Shown here piece by piece: positions 1 to 6,850 of a DNA stretch of 24,293 nt; positions within the stretch are counted from its first letter, which is position 1; each line of letters starts with the position of its first letter. Origin of the DNA: a virus. The translations under genes were made by a program, and so were the position numbers. The stretch is taken from the IMG/VR virus record IMGVR_UViG_3300030012_002261, positions 1-24,293 of that record; one strand, written 5' to 3'. Below the pieces are notes generated by a model. That model was not told where the DNA came from, ran no database searches, and saw only the letters and a list, made by a program, of their open reading frames with translations.

Positions 1-594
1 AGATTTTTTACAATGGCAGGAAGTGGTGGCGAAGGTGAGCACTTAACAATTAAACACAATGGTAAAATAGGTATAGGTACTACTAGTCCTACTTATACAT
101 TAGATGTAGCAGGAAATATAGGTGTAGACCAATTTATACATCATAATGATGATGATAATACTGCAATTAATTTTACTACAGATACTATTAAGTTACAAAC
201 AGATGGAACAACAGGTTTTACTCTTGATTCTAGTCAAAATGTTGGTATAGGTACTACAAGTCCTGCTACTACACTTGATGTAGAAGGTACTGTATCATAT
301 AAAAAGGCAAATTTATCGTCAAGCACTGATGCTTTAGATGTTTCAGGCGTTACAATAGTTACTGCAAATTCAGCATCAGGCAATATAATATTAGGTGGGT
401 TTGCTAATGGCGTGGAAGGACAAATTATATACGTCATACATCGTTCAACTACAAATACTTTAAGATTTGAACATAATGAAGCAACAGCCACACAACCAAT
501 ATTTACAAGCACTTCAGCCGATAAAGATTTAAGTGGTTATGGTGGAATGACACTATTTTGTGATGGTAATAATTGGTTTGAAGTAGGTAATTAG
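1..594 (+). CDS. Phage fibre-like protein, 5'-truncated by the window edge
   Basis: The frame is open from base 1, so the ATG at 13 is probably internal and the gene starts outside the window. Two copies of the motif GIGTTSPxxTLDV lie about 56 residues apart. This motif is typical of phage tail or head fibre repeats and of their trimeric beta-rich shafts. The C-terminal half (from about residue 100, counting from the ATG at 13) is Ser/Thr/Gly rich and ends in an aromatic-containing tip (NNWFEVGN), like fibre tip domains. It lies in a same-strand virion cluster, and an AGGAGA ribosome binding site for the next gene overlaps its stop. Receptor binding is inferred only from the repeat family. 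Confidence 0.75.
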   Translation, partial: RFFTMAGSGGEGEHLTIKHNGKIGIGTTSPTYTLDVAGNIGVDQFIHHNDDDNTAINFTTDTIKLQTDGTTGFTLDSSQNVGIGTTSPATTLDVEGTVSYKKANLSSSTDALDVSGVTIVTANSASGNIILGGFANGVEGQIIYVIHRSTTNTLRFEHNEATATQPIFTSTSADKDLSGYGGMTLFCDGNNWFEVGN

Positions 595-602
595 GAGAAC
601 AA

Positions 603-743
603 ATGGATCTAAAAGAAAAACTAGAACAACTAACTAAACAAAAAGACCAACTAGAAGTTGCACTACTAAAAACATTTGGTGCTATGGAAATGGTACAATC
701 ATTAATTGATCAAGAAGAAAAGCCAAAGAAAAAGGATAAATAA
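603..743 (+). CDS. Small coiled-coil-like virion-cluster protein (46 aa)
   Basis: A 46-residue protein preceded by AGGAGA at 593-598, with its TAA overlapping the ATG of the next gene (TAATG at 741-745). It is rich in Lys, Glu, Gln and Leu with heptad-like spacing (LKEKLEQLTKQKDQLEV), so a short coiled coil is likely. The tail is basic (KPKKKDK). No known family is recognised. Its place between fibre-like genes suggests an accessory or assembly role in the virion, but that is inference. The strong ribosome binding site and the stop-start overlap are the main evidence that it is real. Confidence 0.7.
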   Translation: MDLKEKLEQLTKQKDQLEVALLKTFGAMEMVQSLIDQEEKPKKKDK

Positions 744-1525
744 TGGGAAGTTTAGCAGGTAAAAGTCCAGCAAATACATATAAAAGTTTATTAAAAGTAG
801 CAGATGAAACAAATGGTGTTTCAGGTACTATTTCAAGAGTAGAAGATGGAGAAGGTACTGAATCAAGTTTACAATTAAGTAGTAGTCAAACTAGAGTTAA
901 ACCAAACAACGATACAACTTTAACTTTTGCAGTTAAAAAAAATAATGGCGATAGTTTATTGGTGGTAGATTCTTCAAACGATTTAGTCAAAGTTGGAACA
1001 TCACAAGTAAGTGCTACTACACAGTTATTGACATTTAATGCTTATAGAATTGTACCTGCATCGGCAGGAACTCATTATTTTGTAGGACTACCAACAGGCG
1101 AGTTTCAATCACATAATGTTGAATTTGCTCAAGGTACAGGAACAGACCCTGCAACTACAAAAGACGCAGGAACTTCAACACAATATTTAGCAAACTTTAT
1201 ATTTCCTGTACCATATAATATTACAATAGATGCTTGTAAAGCACTTATATCAACACATTCTGATACAGATAGTACAATAAATGCTCATTTGTATAGTTAT
1301 GATATGGTAGCAGATGGAACAACAAATGATGGTAATTTAACTAATGGTACAGTATTAGCAGATGGACAAGCAACATCAGTCGATAGGAGTGTAATTAAAA
1401 CATTAGATATGACAATACAAAGTTCAAGTGTATCAAGTGGTAAAGTGATTGCTTGTTTTGTAGAAAATGAAACAGACACAAATTATATTAATATTCAGGT
1501 ACAAGTCAAGTATCATATAGCATAG
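743..1525 (+). CDS. Fibre-like virion structural protein (260 aa)
   Basis: Starts inside the preceding stop codon (TAATG), which implies translational coupling. The protein is rich in Ser, Thr, Asn and Gly with many short beta-prone segments and few charged clusters. Its N-terminal part (about residues 35-85: SSLQLSSSQTRVKPNN, FAVKKNNGDSLLVVDSS) reads like the beta repeats of phage fibres. The rest (from about residue 100) is a probable globular beta domain. There is no signal peptide or membrane segment. It follows a gene with classic fibre repeats and precedes another structural gene. I would call it a virion fibre or decoration protein; a specific receptor role cannot be shown. Confidence 0.65.
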   Translation: MGSLAGKSPANTYKSLLKVADETNGVSGTISRVEDGEGTESSLQLSSSQTRVKPNNDTTLTFAVKKNNGDSLLVVDSSNDLVKVGTSQVSATTQLLTFNAYRIVPASAGTHYFVGLPTGEFQSHNVEFAQGTGTDPATTKDAGTSTQYLANFIFPVPYNITIDACKALISTHSDTDSTINAHLYSYDMVADGTTNDGNLTNGTVLADGQATSVDRSVIKTLDMTIQSSSVSSGKVIACFVENETDTNYINIQVQVKYHIA

Positions 1526-1533
1526 GAGAAGAA

Positions 1534-3144
1534 ATGGCAAAATTAGAAGCGAATTTAACAGTAAAAGCAGGGCAAGACAAAGAGTATCTATGCTCTATGA
1601 GTAATAATTATACAGAAGTGTATTCTGAACTAGCAAAGGTTGATAATAGTGATGGATTTATACAAATAGCATCTTTAGCAAAAACTAATGCAAGTATATT
1701 AAAAGGCTCAAAATTAATAATAATAAAAAACAATAGTCCTGTAGGTCTAGAAGTGCTATTTACAGTAATTGGATATAAAGATGATAGTGATATTGACCAA
1801 AATAATTTAGTTGATTTAGGTAGTGGCAGTCCTACTCCATATAGATATATAAATTATGTTATGGCAGCTAATCAATATATAGTTTTGCCAACACAATACT
1901 TGGTATCTTATAATGGTGGTGTTTCAGCAGGTAATGCTAAGACTATAGACAATAAAGCTGGTTATGATGTTAATAGTGGTAAGTTATATAGTGCTGCTGT
2001 AACTGATATTAAAGTAAAATTAGAAAATACTGCTACTACATTAGATGTAGATGATACAGATTTTTTTAGAGTAGGCGATTTAATACAGGTTGGCTCTACA
2101 ACAGGAACAACTGTTAGTAATATAGAAATTATGAGGGTTACATCTATAACTGATTCTGACACTTTAGTTGTAGAAAGAGGTTTGTATGGCTCAATAATAG
2201 CAGATGGTGATACACAAACTGATTCGACTAATGGTGCTGTAGTTAATGCTAAAGTTTATTTTCCTTTCTTTAACACACAAGAAAGATATAACAAATATCA
2301 CGATGATGCTAATGCAGTAGGAATAGTACAAACTAATGCAAGTGGTAGATACACATCACAAAACTTATTTGGTTATGGTAGAAGTGCTACATATCCAACA
2401 GGTATTGTTAAAGGTTCTTTTGCTATGAAGTTTTACAATAATGGTTACCAAGAACTTGGAATGTCAGGAGTAACGCCAAACACAGAATCAGGACTAGCAG
2501 CTTCAACAGCTTATGGTATTAATATAACAGTAGATGGTGGTACTGAGTTTGTTGATTTAACATTTACAACAGATGCTAGTAATACTAAATTTGGTGGAAA
2601 TAATGGTGTTTTAAGCAAGATTCAATCTGCACTTGATACTCAGTTCTATACAACAAGTTCTAATCTTTTTGAAAAAGGTGTTACTGTAAGTATTGTAAAT
2701 GGCGATATAAGATTTGCTTCTACTAATAGAACTAGAAATTCAGCTATTTTATTAGCTACACCAGGATCAGCAACAACACCATTTGGAGTAGGTAGAATAC
2801 CTGCTATTGCAAACGTAGAAGATGCAGTTGCAGCTAGATTACCTGATGATACTGTGTTTGATAATACAAATTATGTAGAAACTAAAAACGAAGCAGCATT
2901 TGCTTACGATGATGGTAAAGGTAATATTTTAGGTGCTGCAACAGGTACTATTAACTATGAAACAGGTGCTTTAGACTTTACAGGACCTGCTAATGCAGAG
3001 TTTGCAGCTAGTTTTAATTATGATTCGGCTTATAGTGGTGGTTTACGAGCAGATGGATTATTACAAAATACTATAATTAATATAGAAGCAAGAAGTATGA
3101 ATAGTAAAATTGATGCAGAAGTAGAACTATTAGGATTTGTATAG
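1534..3144 (+). CDS. Large virion structural protein (536 aa)
   Basis: Preceded by AGGAGA eight bases before the ATG. The middle of the protein (about residues 165-230) has a pattern common in phage head and tail structural proteins: TTLDVDDTDFFRVGDLIQVG, then an IMRVTSI strand, then LVVERGLYGS. The composition is beta-rich (Ser/Thr/Gly/Asn/Asp), with no membrane segment or protease motif. At 536 residues it is too long and too beta-rich for me to call it the major capsid protein with confidence. A head fibre, decoration or baseplate-type protein is equally possible. It is followed by two tiny basic proteins and then the neck genes, so a head-proximal role is plausible. Confidence 0.6.
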   Translation: MAKLEANLTVKAGQDKEYLCSMSNNYTEVYSELAKVDNSDGFIQIASLAKTNASILKGSKLIIIKNNSPVGLEVLFTVIGYKDDSDIDQNNLVDLGSGSPTPYRYINYVMAANQYIVLPTQYLVSYNGGVSAGNAKTIDNKAGYDVNSGKLYSAAVTDIKVKLENTATTLDVDDTDFFRVGDLIQVGSTTGTTVSNIEIMRVTSITDSDTLVVERGLYGSIIADGDTQTDSTNGAVVNAKVYFPFFNTQERYNKYHDDANAVGIVQTNASGRYTSQNLFGYGRSATYPTGIVKGSFAMKFYNNGYQELGMSGVTPNTESGLAASTAYGINITVDGGTEFVDLTFTTDASNTKFGGNNGVLSKIQSALDTQFYTTSSNLFEKGVTVSIVNGDIRFASTNRTRNSAILLATPGSATTPFGVGRIPAIANVEDAVAARLPDDTVFDNTNYVETKNEAAFAYDDGKGNILGAATGTINYETGALDFTGPANAEFAASFNYDSAYSGGLRADGLLQNTIINIEARSMNSKIDAEVELLGFV

Positions 3145-3152
3145 GAGGAAAT

Positions 3153-3221
3153 ATGCCGAGTTATATGTACAAAAACAAAAAGAAAAAGACTAAAAAGACT
3201 AAACGTAGAAAGAAGAAGTGA
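3153..3221 (+). CDS. Ultra-short polybasic peptide (22 aa)
   Basis: A 22-codon frame with a near-perfect ribosome binding site (AGGAGGAA) five to ten bases before the ATG. Thirteen of its 22 residues are Lys or Arg, and the peptide ends KKKTKKTKRRKKK. Its stop at 3219-3221 lies one base before the ATG of the next gene, so the spacing fits a real cistron in a packed operon. No family is recognised. The charge suggests binding to DNA, RNA or an acidic capsid surface, but that is inference. It could also be only a leader whose translation couples the next gene. Confidence 0.6.
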   Translation: MPSYMYKNKKKKTKKTKRRKKK

Positions 3222-3222
3222 A

Positions 3223-3480
3223 ATGGCTAAATACAAAGGTAGAACAGTTCGTTTGAATAAGCCAAGTCGTATTAGAAAAGGTCAAACAAGTTATGGAAGA
3301 AAAAAGTTCCAAGTCTTTGTAAATGATGGTGGAAGAACTAAAAGAGTAACTTTTGGCGACCCTAATATGAGAATTAAGAAATCTAGTCCTGCTAGACGTA
3401 GATCATTTAGAGCAAGACATAGATGTGCAACAGCAAAAGATAAAACAACAGCAAGATATTGGTCTTGCAAAATGTGGTAG
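3223..3480 (+). CDS. Small basic protein with conserved-looking Cys/Trp C-terminus (85 aa)
   Basis: A strongly basic 85-residue protein. The N-terminal half (MAKYKGRTVRLNKPSRIRKG) carries many Lys and Arg. The C-terminal 25 residues contain an SFRARHRC stretch, then Cys68, Cys82 and two Trp residues, finishing WSCKMW. From memory, marine phage genomes often carry small uncharacterised proteins with a similar KSFRARH...ARYWSC ending; I could not check this by search. The ribosome binding site is weak (GAAGAAGTGAA), so translation may depend on the 22-residue peptide ending just upstream. A role as an internal capsid or DNA-associated protein is a guess from charge and context. Confidence 0.75.
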   Translation: MAKYKGRTVRLNKPSRIRKGQTSYGRKKFQVFVNDGGRTKRVTFGDPNMRIKKSSPARRRSFRARHRCATAKDKTTARYWSCKMW

Positions 3481-3489
3481 GAGGATTAA

Positions 3490-4455
3490 ATGGCAGCACC
3501 AATATACTGTACACACAAAGAATTAAAGAGAGTATTCCCACAACTTGATAGTTTTGATAATAAAAAACCAGTTTATGGTTGGAAGGAAGTTACAAGCAAT
3601 AAATACGCAGCACATAATAGTGGTATAGTAACTCAATTATTTGCTGATGGCGAAGATTTAGGTCCTGCACAGTCAGCACATACTGATTTAGATGTTGAAG
3701 GTGAATGGTTTTACAATTCAGCAGAAGATGTGCTTTATTATTATTCTGCTAGTAATCCTATTGATAAATTAATGGAAGCAGGTGAAGAATTTACTGCTAT
3801 GGTTACTCAATACAGAACTGATGCTAGTAGATACCTTGATAGTATGCTTGATCCTAATATGCCTAAAGAGGCTTGGAAAGACAAAGAAGGTAATTATGAT
3901 TATATGATTATTCGTACTACAGCTTTAATTTCTGCTAACTTTATGATTAAAAGCCACGACCCTAATAGTGAACTTGCTAATGCTCTTATAGAAGAAGCGA
4001 TGCAAAACATAGAAAACATCAATCAGGGTAGAGCAGCATTATCTTGGCAAACATCAAGAGATTCATCTCAAGGTGTAGTAAGAGATGTTACTTATACATC
4101 AGGTAAAATTAGACCTGTAGATACTAGAGGTGAATGGACAGGTACTTATGATTTAGTTAAAGTTAAAATAGGAACAGGTGGTGTATTAGGTACGGCCACA
4201 TATTCTGTATGGGTTAAAGATGGCGATAAACTTAAAAACAATCAAATAGTAATTGATAAGATAATAAATGGTGATTATCAAGAATTAGCAGGTGGTTTAG
4301 AGATTAGGTTTGCTGGTTCAAATGATGCTACACAAGCTGCTGCTAATGATGAATGGGAAATAGAAGTATTTGGTAGACACGAAGATATTGACGCTTCTAG
4401 TGGTAGAGCTGTTAAAATGACAAGAACTAGAAAATATGGAAGGTACAATAATTAA
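3490..4455 (+). CDS. Putative head-tail adaptor/connector protein (321 aa)
   Basis: AGGAGG lies eight bases before the ATG, and the stop shares a base with the next start (TAATG). The N-terminal segment (APIYCTHKELKRVFPQLDSF), a middle helical block with repeated acidic and aromatic residues (about 105-185) and the position before a terminator-like gene fit the HK97 gp6-type head-tail adaptors. Helical adaptor proteins of this kind join the portal ring to the neck. About 130 extra residues at the C-terminus (about 190-321) are beta-rich and contain WTGTYDLVKVKIGTGG, which could be an added decoration or binding domain. At 321 residues it is longer than ordinary gp6-like adaptors (about 100-200), so the call is moderate. 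Confidence 0.55.
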   Translation: MAAPIYCTHKELKRVFPQLDSFDNKKPVYGWKEVTSNKYAAHNSGIVTQLFADGEDLGPAQSAHTDLDVEGEWFYNSAEDVLYYYSASNPIDKLMEAGEEFTAMVTQYRTDASRYLDSMLDPNMPKEAWKDKEGNYDYMIIRTTALISANFMIKSHDPNSELANALIEEAMQNIENINQGRAALSWQTSRDSSQGVVRDVTYTSGKIRPVDTRGEWTGTYDLVKVKIGTGGVLGTATYSVWVKDGDKLKNNQIVIDKIINGDYQELAGGLEIRFAGSNDATQAAANDEWEIEVFGRHEDIDASSGRAVKMTRTRKYGRYNN

Positions 4456-4898
4456 TGCCAGTAACTTTTACTAACAACTTTACTAATATTCTTAATAAAT
4501 TACGAAACGTATTAAGAACAGAATTTAAGGGTACTCTACCTGTATATATTGGACACGAGCAAAAAGAGCAAGGTAATCAATATTTACGGCTAGACCCTGT
4601 AGGTAGCACATTAAGTGAATACAATGTTAATGGTGAAATTAGGGAATTTCAAGTTAATATGTTTTATTACTTTTCAGATCCTAACGTAAACAAAACATCA
4701 TTAGACCACGTTTTACGATTTGTATCAAGGATTGAGGCGTTAATACACGATAACATTACTATGGATTTAGACGATACACCTACAACACAATGTTTTAATT
4801 GTAGGATAGAATCAACAGAACTAAACGCCTTAGATGACGAAAATGAGTATGTTGTACAGTTTGAATGGCGTGGACAGCATCATAGTAATACAGGTTAG
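4455..4898 (+). CDS. Putative tail terminator / tail completion protein (147 aa)
   Basis: Coupled to the preceding gene by a TAATG overlap. Size and pattern fit the tail terminator family (lambda gpU / neck type): an N-terminal helix (FTNILNKLRNVLRTEF), a central strand-rich part, a helix around RFVSRIEALIHDN, then a final strand YVVQFEWRGQ. In such phages this protein forms the ring that stops tail-tube polymerisation and joins the tail to the head connector. Its position just before the tail-tube gene matches that role. The assignment rests on pattern and gene order, without a database comparison. Confidence 0.6.
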   Translation: MPVTFTNNFTNILNKLRNVLRTEFKGTLPVYIGHEQKEQGNQYLRLDPVGSTLSEYNVNGEIREFQVNMFYYFSDPNVNKTSLDHVLRFVSRIEALIHDNITMDLDDTPTTQCFNCRIESTELNALDDENEYVVQFEWRGQHHSNTG

Positions 4899-4906
4899 GA
4901 GTATAT

Positions 4907-5098
4907 ATGAAAATAAAGATTAAAGATAAAGATAATCCTATTACACAACTTTGGTGTTTTAGTATTAGAGGATATGATTCGTCTTTGATAGACAAACTAA
5001 ATTCTGGGAAGCAAGTTAAGGTTGATAAAGTGCCAAAACCTGCTTGGGATTATGTAGAAGAAGTAAAAACAGTAAAAAAGAAAAAGGAGAGTAAATAA
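4907..5098 (+). CDS. Small hypothetical protein between neck and tail tube genes (63 aa)
   Basis: Preceded by AGGAG eight bases before the ATG, and its TAA overlaps the tail-tube ATG (TAATG at 5096-5100). The protein begins with basic and acidic alternation (MKIKIKDKDNP) and ends in a lysine-rich tail (VKKKKESK). A central segment QLWCFSIRGYDSSLIDKLNSG looks like a compact helix-strand unit. No known domain is recognised. Small proteins at this spot are common in siphovirus tail operons and are usually of unknown function. The gene is well supported by its spacing and coupling. Confidence 0.7.
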   Translation: MKIKIKDKDNPITQLWCFSIRGYDSSLIDKLNSGKQVKVDKVPKPAWDYVEEVKTVKKKKESK

Positions 5099-6117
5099 TG
5101 GCTATTTCAACAGCAGCACACTCGCCAAAAGAATTTCAGTTTTTAATAGCAGAACAAGACGCTTTTGGCACAATCGAAGCAGGTGGTGGTAACGCTTATC
5201 ACGCTTTAGATGTTGATTCAGTAGGTACACCATCTTTAAATCCAACACAAGTATTGGACGTAAGAAATGGTAGTAGAGTATTACAAAAAGAAGATTTCTT
5301 TCAAGATGTAAGAGCATCAGTAAAGGAATTATCAGTATCAGGAACAGCAACAACTAATGCTTTAGATATGTTATTAGAGAATATTACAGGCGAAGCAGAA
5401 GGTTCAGCAAGTAGTATTTATTCTTTTGCGTCTAATCAAGCTACAACAAATGTTGGTTCAGGTGATTCTAGTCAAGCAGGAACATTACTATCAATAGTAA
5501 TTAAATCTGCTTTTGGAACAAATGCTGATATGGCGTTTAAAGATTGTGTATGTACATCTTTAACATTAAATGCTGATACAGGTACAGAGGGTGGTAGAGT
5601 TAAGTTTTCTGCTACATTCCAAACTGGCTCAACAGTTGAAGATTTAACAGACGCAGCAACAACAGTAGACACAACTTTTGCAGCTTCTGAAAATTATTTT
5701 ATGACTAATTTTGTAGCAGGATATAGACAAGTATATGGTGTTGCAGACTTAGTTATGAGTTCATTTTCTATGACTATGGAAAACCCTGCTACATTTTCTG
5801 GTGTTACATCATCAGGATATGAAGTTATATCAAGAGCAGGTGAATTTTCTGTAACATTAGATGCTACAGTTAAATACGATGACAAAACTGAAGATTTCTT
5901 TGAGAAGTTTAATAATCAAACACAACAAGGTGCTACAGCAGCACAAGCTACATTATTAAATCATCAAAGTGGTTTAGCAGCAGATAATTTTGGTATTAGT
6001 ATTCCAAAAACAGTATTAACTAATGTTGCATTTAATGAAGCAGATGTTATGATGTTAGACTTATCTGTTAAAGGTGTTGGCGATGGATCTAACGCTTTAG
6101 TAGAAGTTGCTTGTTAA
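5098..6117 (+). CDS. Major tail protein (tail tube subunit)
   Basis: A 339-residue protein starting inside the upstream stop. It lies right before the frameshifted tail-assembly chaperone and the tape measure, the classic place for the tail-tube gene. The composition is Ala/Thr/Ser/Gly rich with many beta strands. It has a tail-tube-like pattern: an N-terminal extension, a strand-rich core (VKELSVSGTATTNALDMLL), and later FSVTLDATVKYD and the closing LDLSVKGVGDGSNALVEVAC. Hexamer rings of such proteins stack to make the DNA conduit. It is longer than a minimal tube protein (about 200 residues), so an added surface domain is possible. Gene order is the strongest evidence. Confidence 0.7.
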   Translation: MAISTAAHSPKEFQFLIAEQDAFGTIEAGGGNAYHALDVDSVGTPSLNPTQVLDVRNGSRVLQKEDFFQDVRASVKELSVSGTATTNALDMLLENITGEAEGSASSIYSFASNQATTNVGSGDSSQAGTLLSIVIKSAFGTNADMAFKDCVCTSLTLNADTGTEGGRVKFSATFQTGSTVEDLTDAATTVDTTFAASENYFMTNFVAGYRQVYGVADLVMSSFSMTMENPATFSGVTSSGYEVISRAGEFSVTLDATVKYDDKTEDFFEKFNNQTQQGATAAQATLLNHQSGLAADNFGISIPKTVLTNVAFNEADVMMLDLSVKGVGDGSNALVEVAC

Positions 6118-6137
6118 TTAAAATAAAGGAATAAACA

Positions 6138-6419
6138 ATGGAATTTAAACTTGAATCTGGTAATAAGATTAAGTTAAAAGATGTATCTATAGATGAGAGA
6201 GATGAACTTCTTGATTCAGTAGAGTATCAATATGATGAAAAAGGTAATCCTAAAGGTATGAAGATGATGAATAGTACGATTACTAAATGGTTACGAATTT
6301 GTATTGACGGCGATACATCTGATAAGTTTCTAAAAACACTTACATTAAAAGATAGAACTGATATTTTTGTTAAAATGCAGGAGTATCTTTTAGTGGGGGA
6401 AGAGAAAGCCTCCAAGTAG
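6138..6419 (+). CDS. Tail assembly chaperone, short form (gpG-like)
   Basis: A 93-residue acidic and basic helical protein, ribosome binding site AAAGGA nine bases before the ATG. It sits between the tail tube and the tape measure, where siphoviruses encode the gpG chaperone that coats the tape measure during assembly. The sequence has helices around SIDERDELLDSVEYQYDE and TITKWLRICIDGD. The frame ends at TAG 6417-6419, just after a GGGGG slippery run, and the -1 frame continues into the long form described separately. Ribosomes that do not slip make this product, normally the majority. Confidence 0.8.
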   Translation: MEFKLESGNKIKLKDVSIDERDELLDSVEYQYDEKGNPKGMKMMNSTITKWLRICIDGDTSDKFLKTLTLKDRTDIFVKMQEYLLVGEEKASK

Positions 6420-6850
6420 AGCTGACTATATTGTCTGACGGCTGTGGAGGCTGTTCTTATTGTGAATTTCCATACGAAGCACAGTTACCTGTAAAGACGG
6501 AAAACGGATACGAAACACGAGAGTTTGAATCACAAGATGATGTTTGGGCAGTTATTGAGTTAATTGCCCAAGAAACTAAGAATTTTAACGAAGAAAAGGG
6601 AAAGGATTTTGATGTGGCAAAAAGCATATCTGCACAATTACCTTTCTTTGCGTGTGTAAATCACGTTAGAGATGAGAAGTATATAAAACTTCTTAATCAA
6701 TACATATATTGCACCGAAACAGGCACACCAGCATACTCAGGTAGTTATGGTGAGCAACCTGCAAGATGGGTACAATATTTTTTTATAATTAAAAATGCGA
6801 TGGCGAAAAAGAGTAAAATGATACAAGAGAAAGCGAAAAAAGATGTCTGA
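6138..6850 (+). CDS. Tail assembly chaperone, frameshifted long form (gpGT-like)
   Basis: The predicted -1 frameshift fusion has about 237 residues: 87 from the zero frame up to GGG 6396-6398, then 150 from the -1 frame to TGA 6848-6850. The -1 frame is closed upstream by TAA 6371-6373, so slippage must occur between 6374 and 6419. The alternative independent start for the second part, TTG at 6431, has no visible ribosome binding site. The second part has a Cys cluster (CGGCSYC) at its junction and ends in helices. Its end overlaps the tape-measure start by eight bases. In lambda the T domain brings in tail-tube subunits; that role is inferred here by analogy. Confidence 0.75.
6395..6452 (+). 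promoter_or_regulatory. Programmed -1 ribosomal frameshift signal
   Basis: In zero frame the codons read GTG GGG GAA with a run of five G at 6395-6399, so a GGG-paired tRNA can re-pair with GGG one base back. After a spacer of about five bases (6402-6406) comes a perfect 7-bp stem, AGCCTCC 6407-6413 with GGAGGCT 6446-6452. Its loop can form an inner GAC/GTC pairing (6424-6426 with 6433-6435). Slippery run, short spacer and stem are the standard layout for -1 frameshifting in tail chaperone genes. The A-site codon does not re-pair perfectly, so slippage is mainly on the P-site GGG. Confidence 0.75.

Noticed and set aside
6431-6850. Independent gene starting at TTG 6431
   Set aside because: No ribosome binding site, and the frame is open back to 6374 behind a slippery run with a downstream stem; better explained as the -1 frameshift product.
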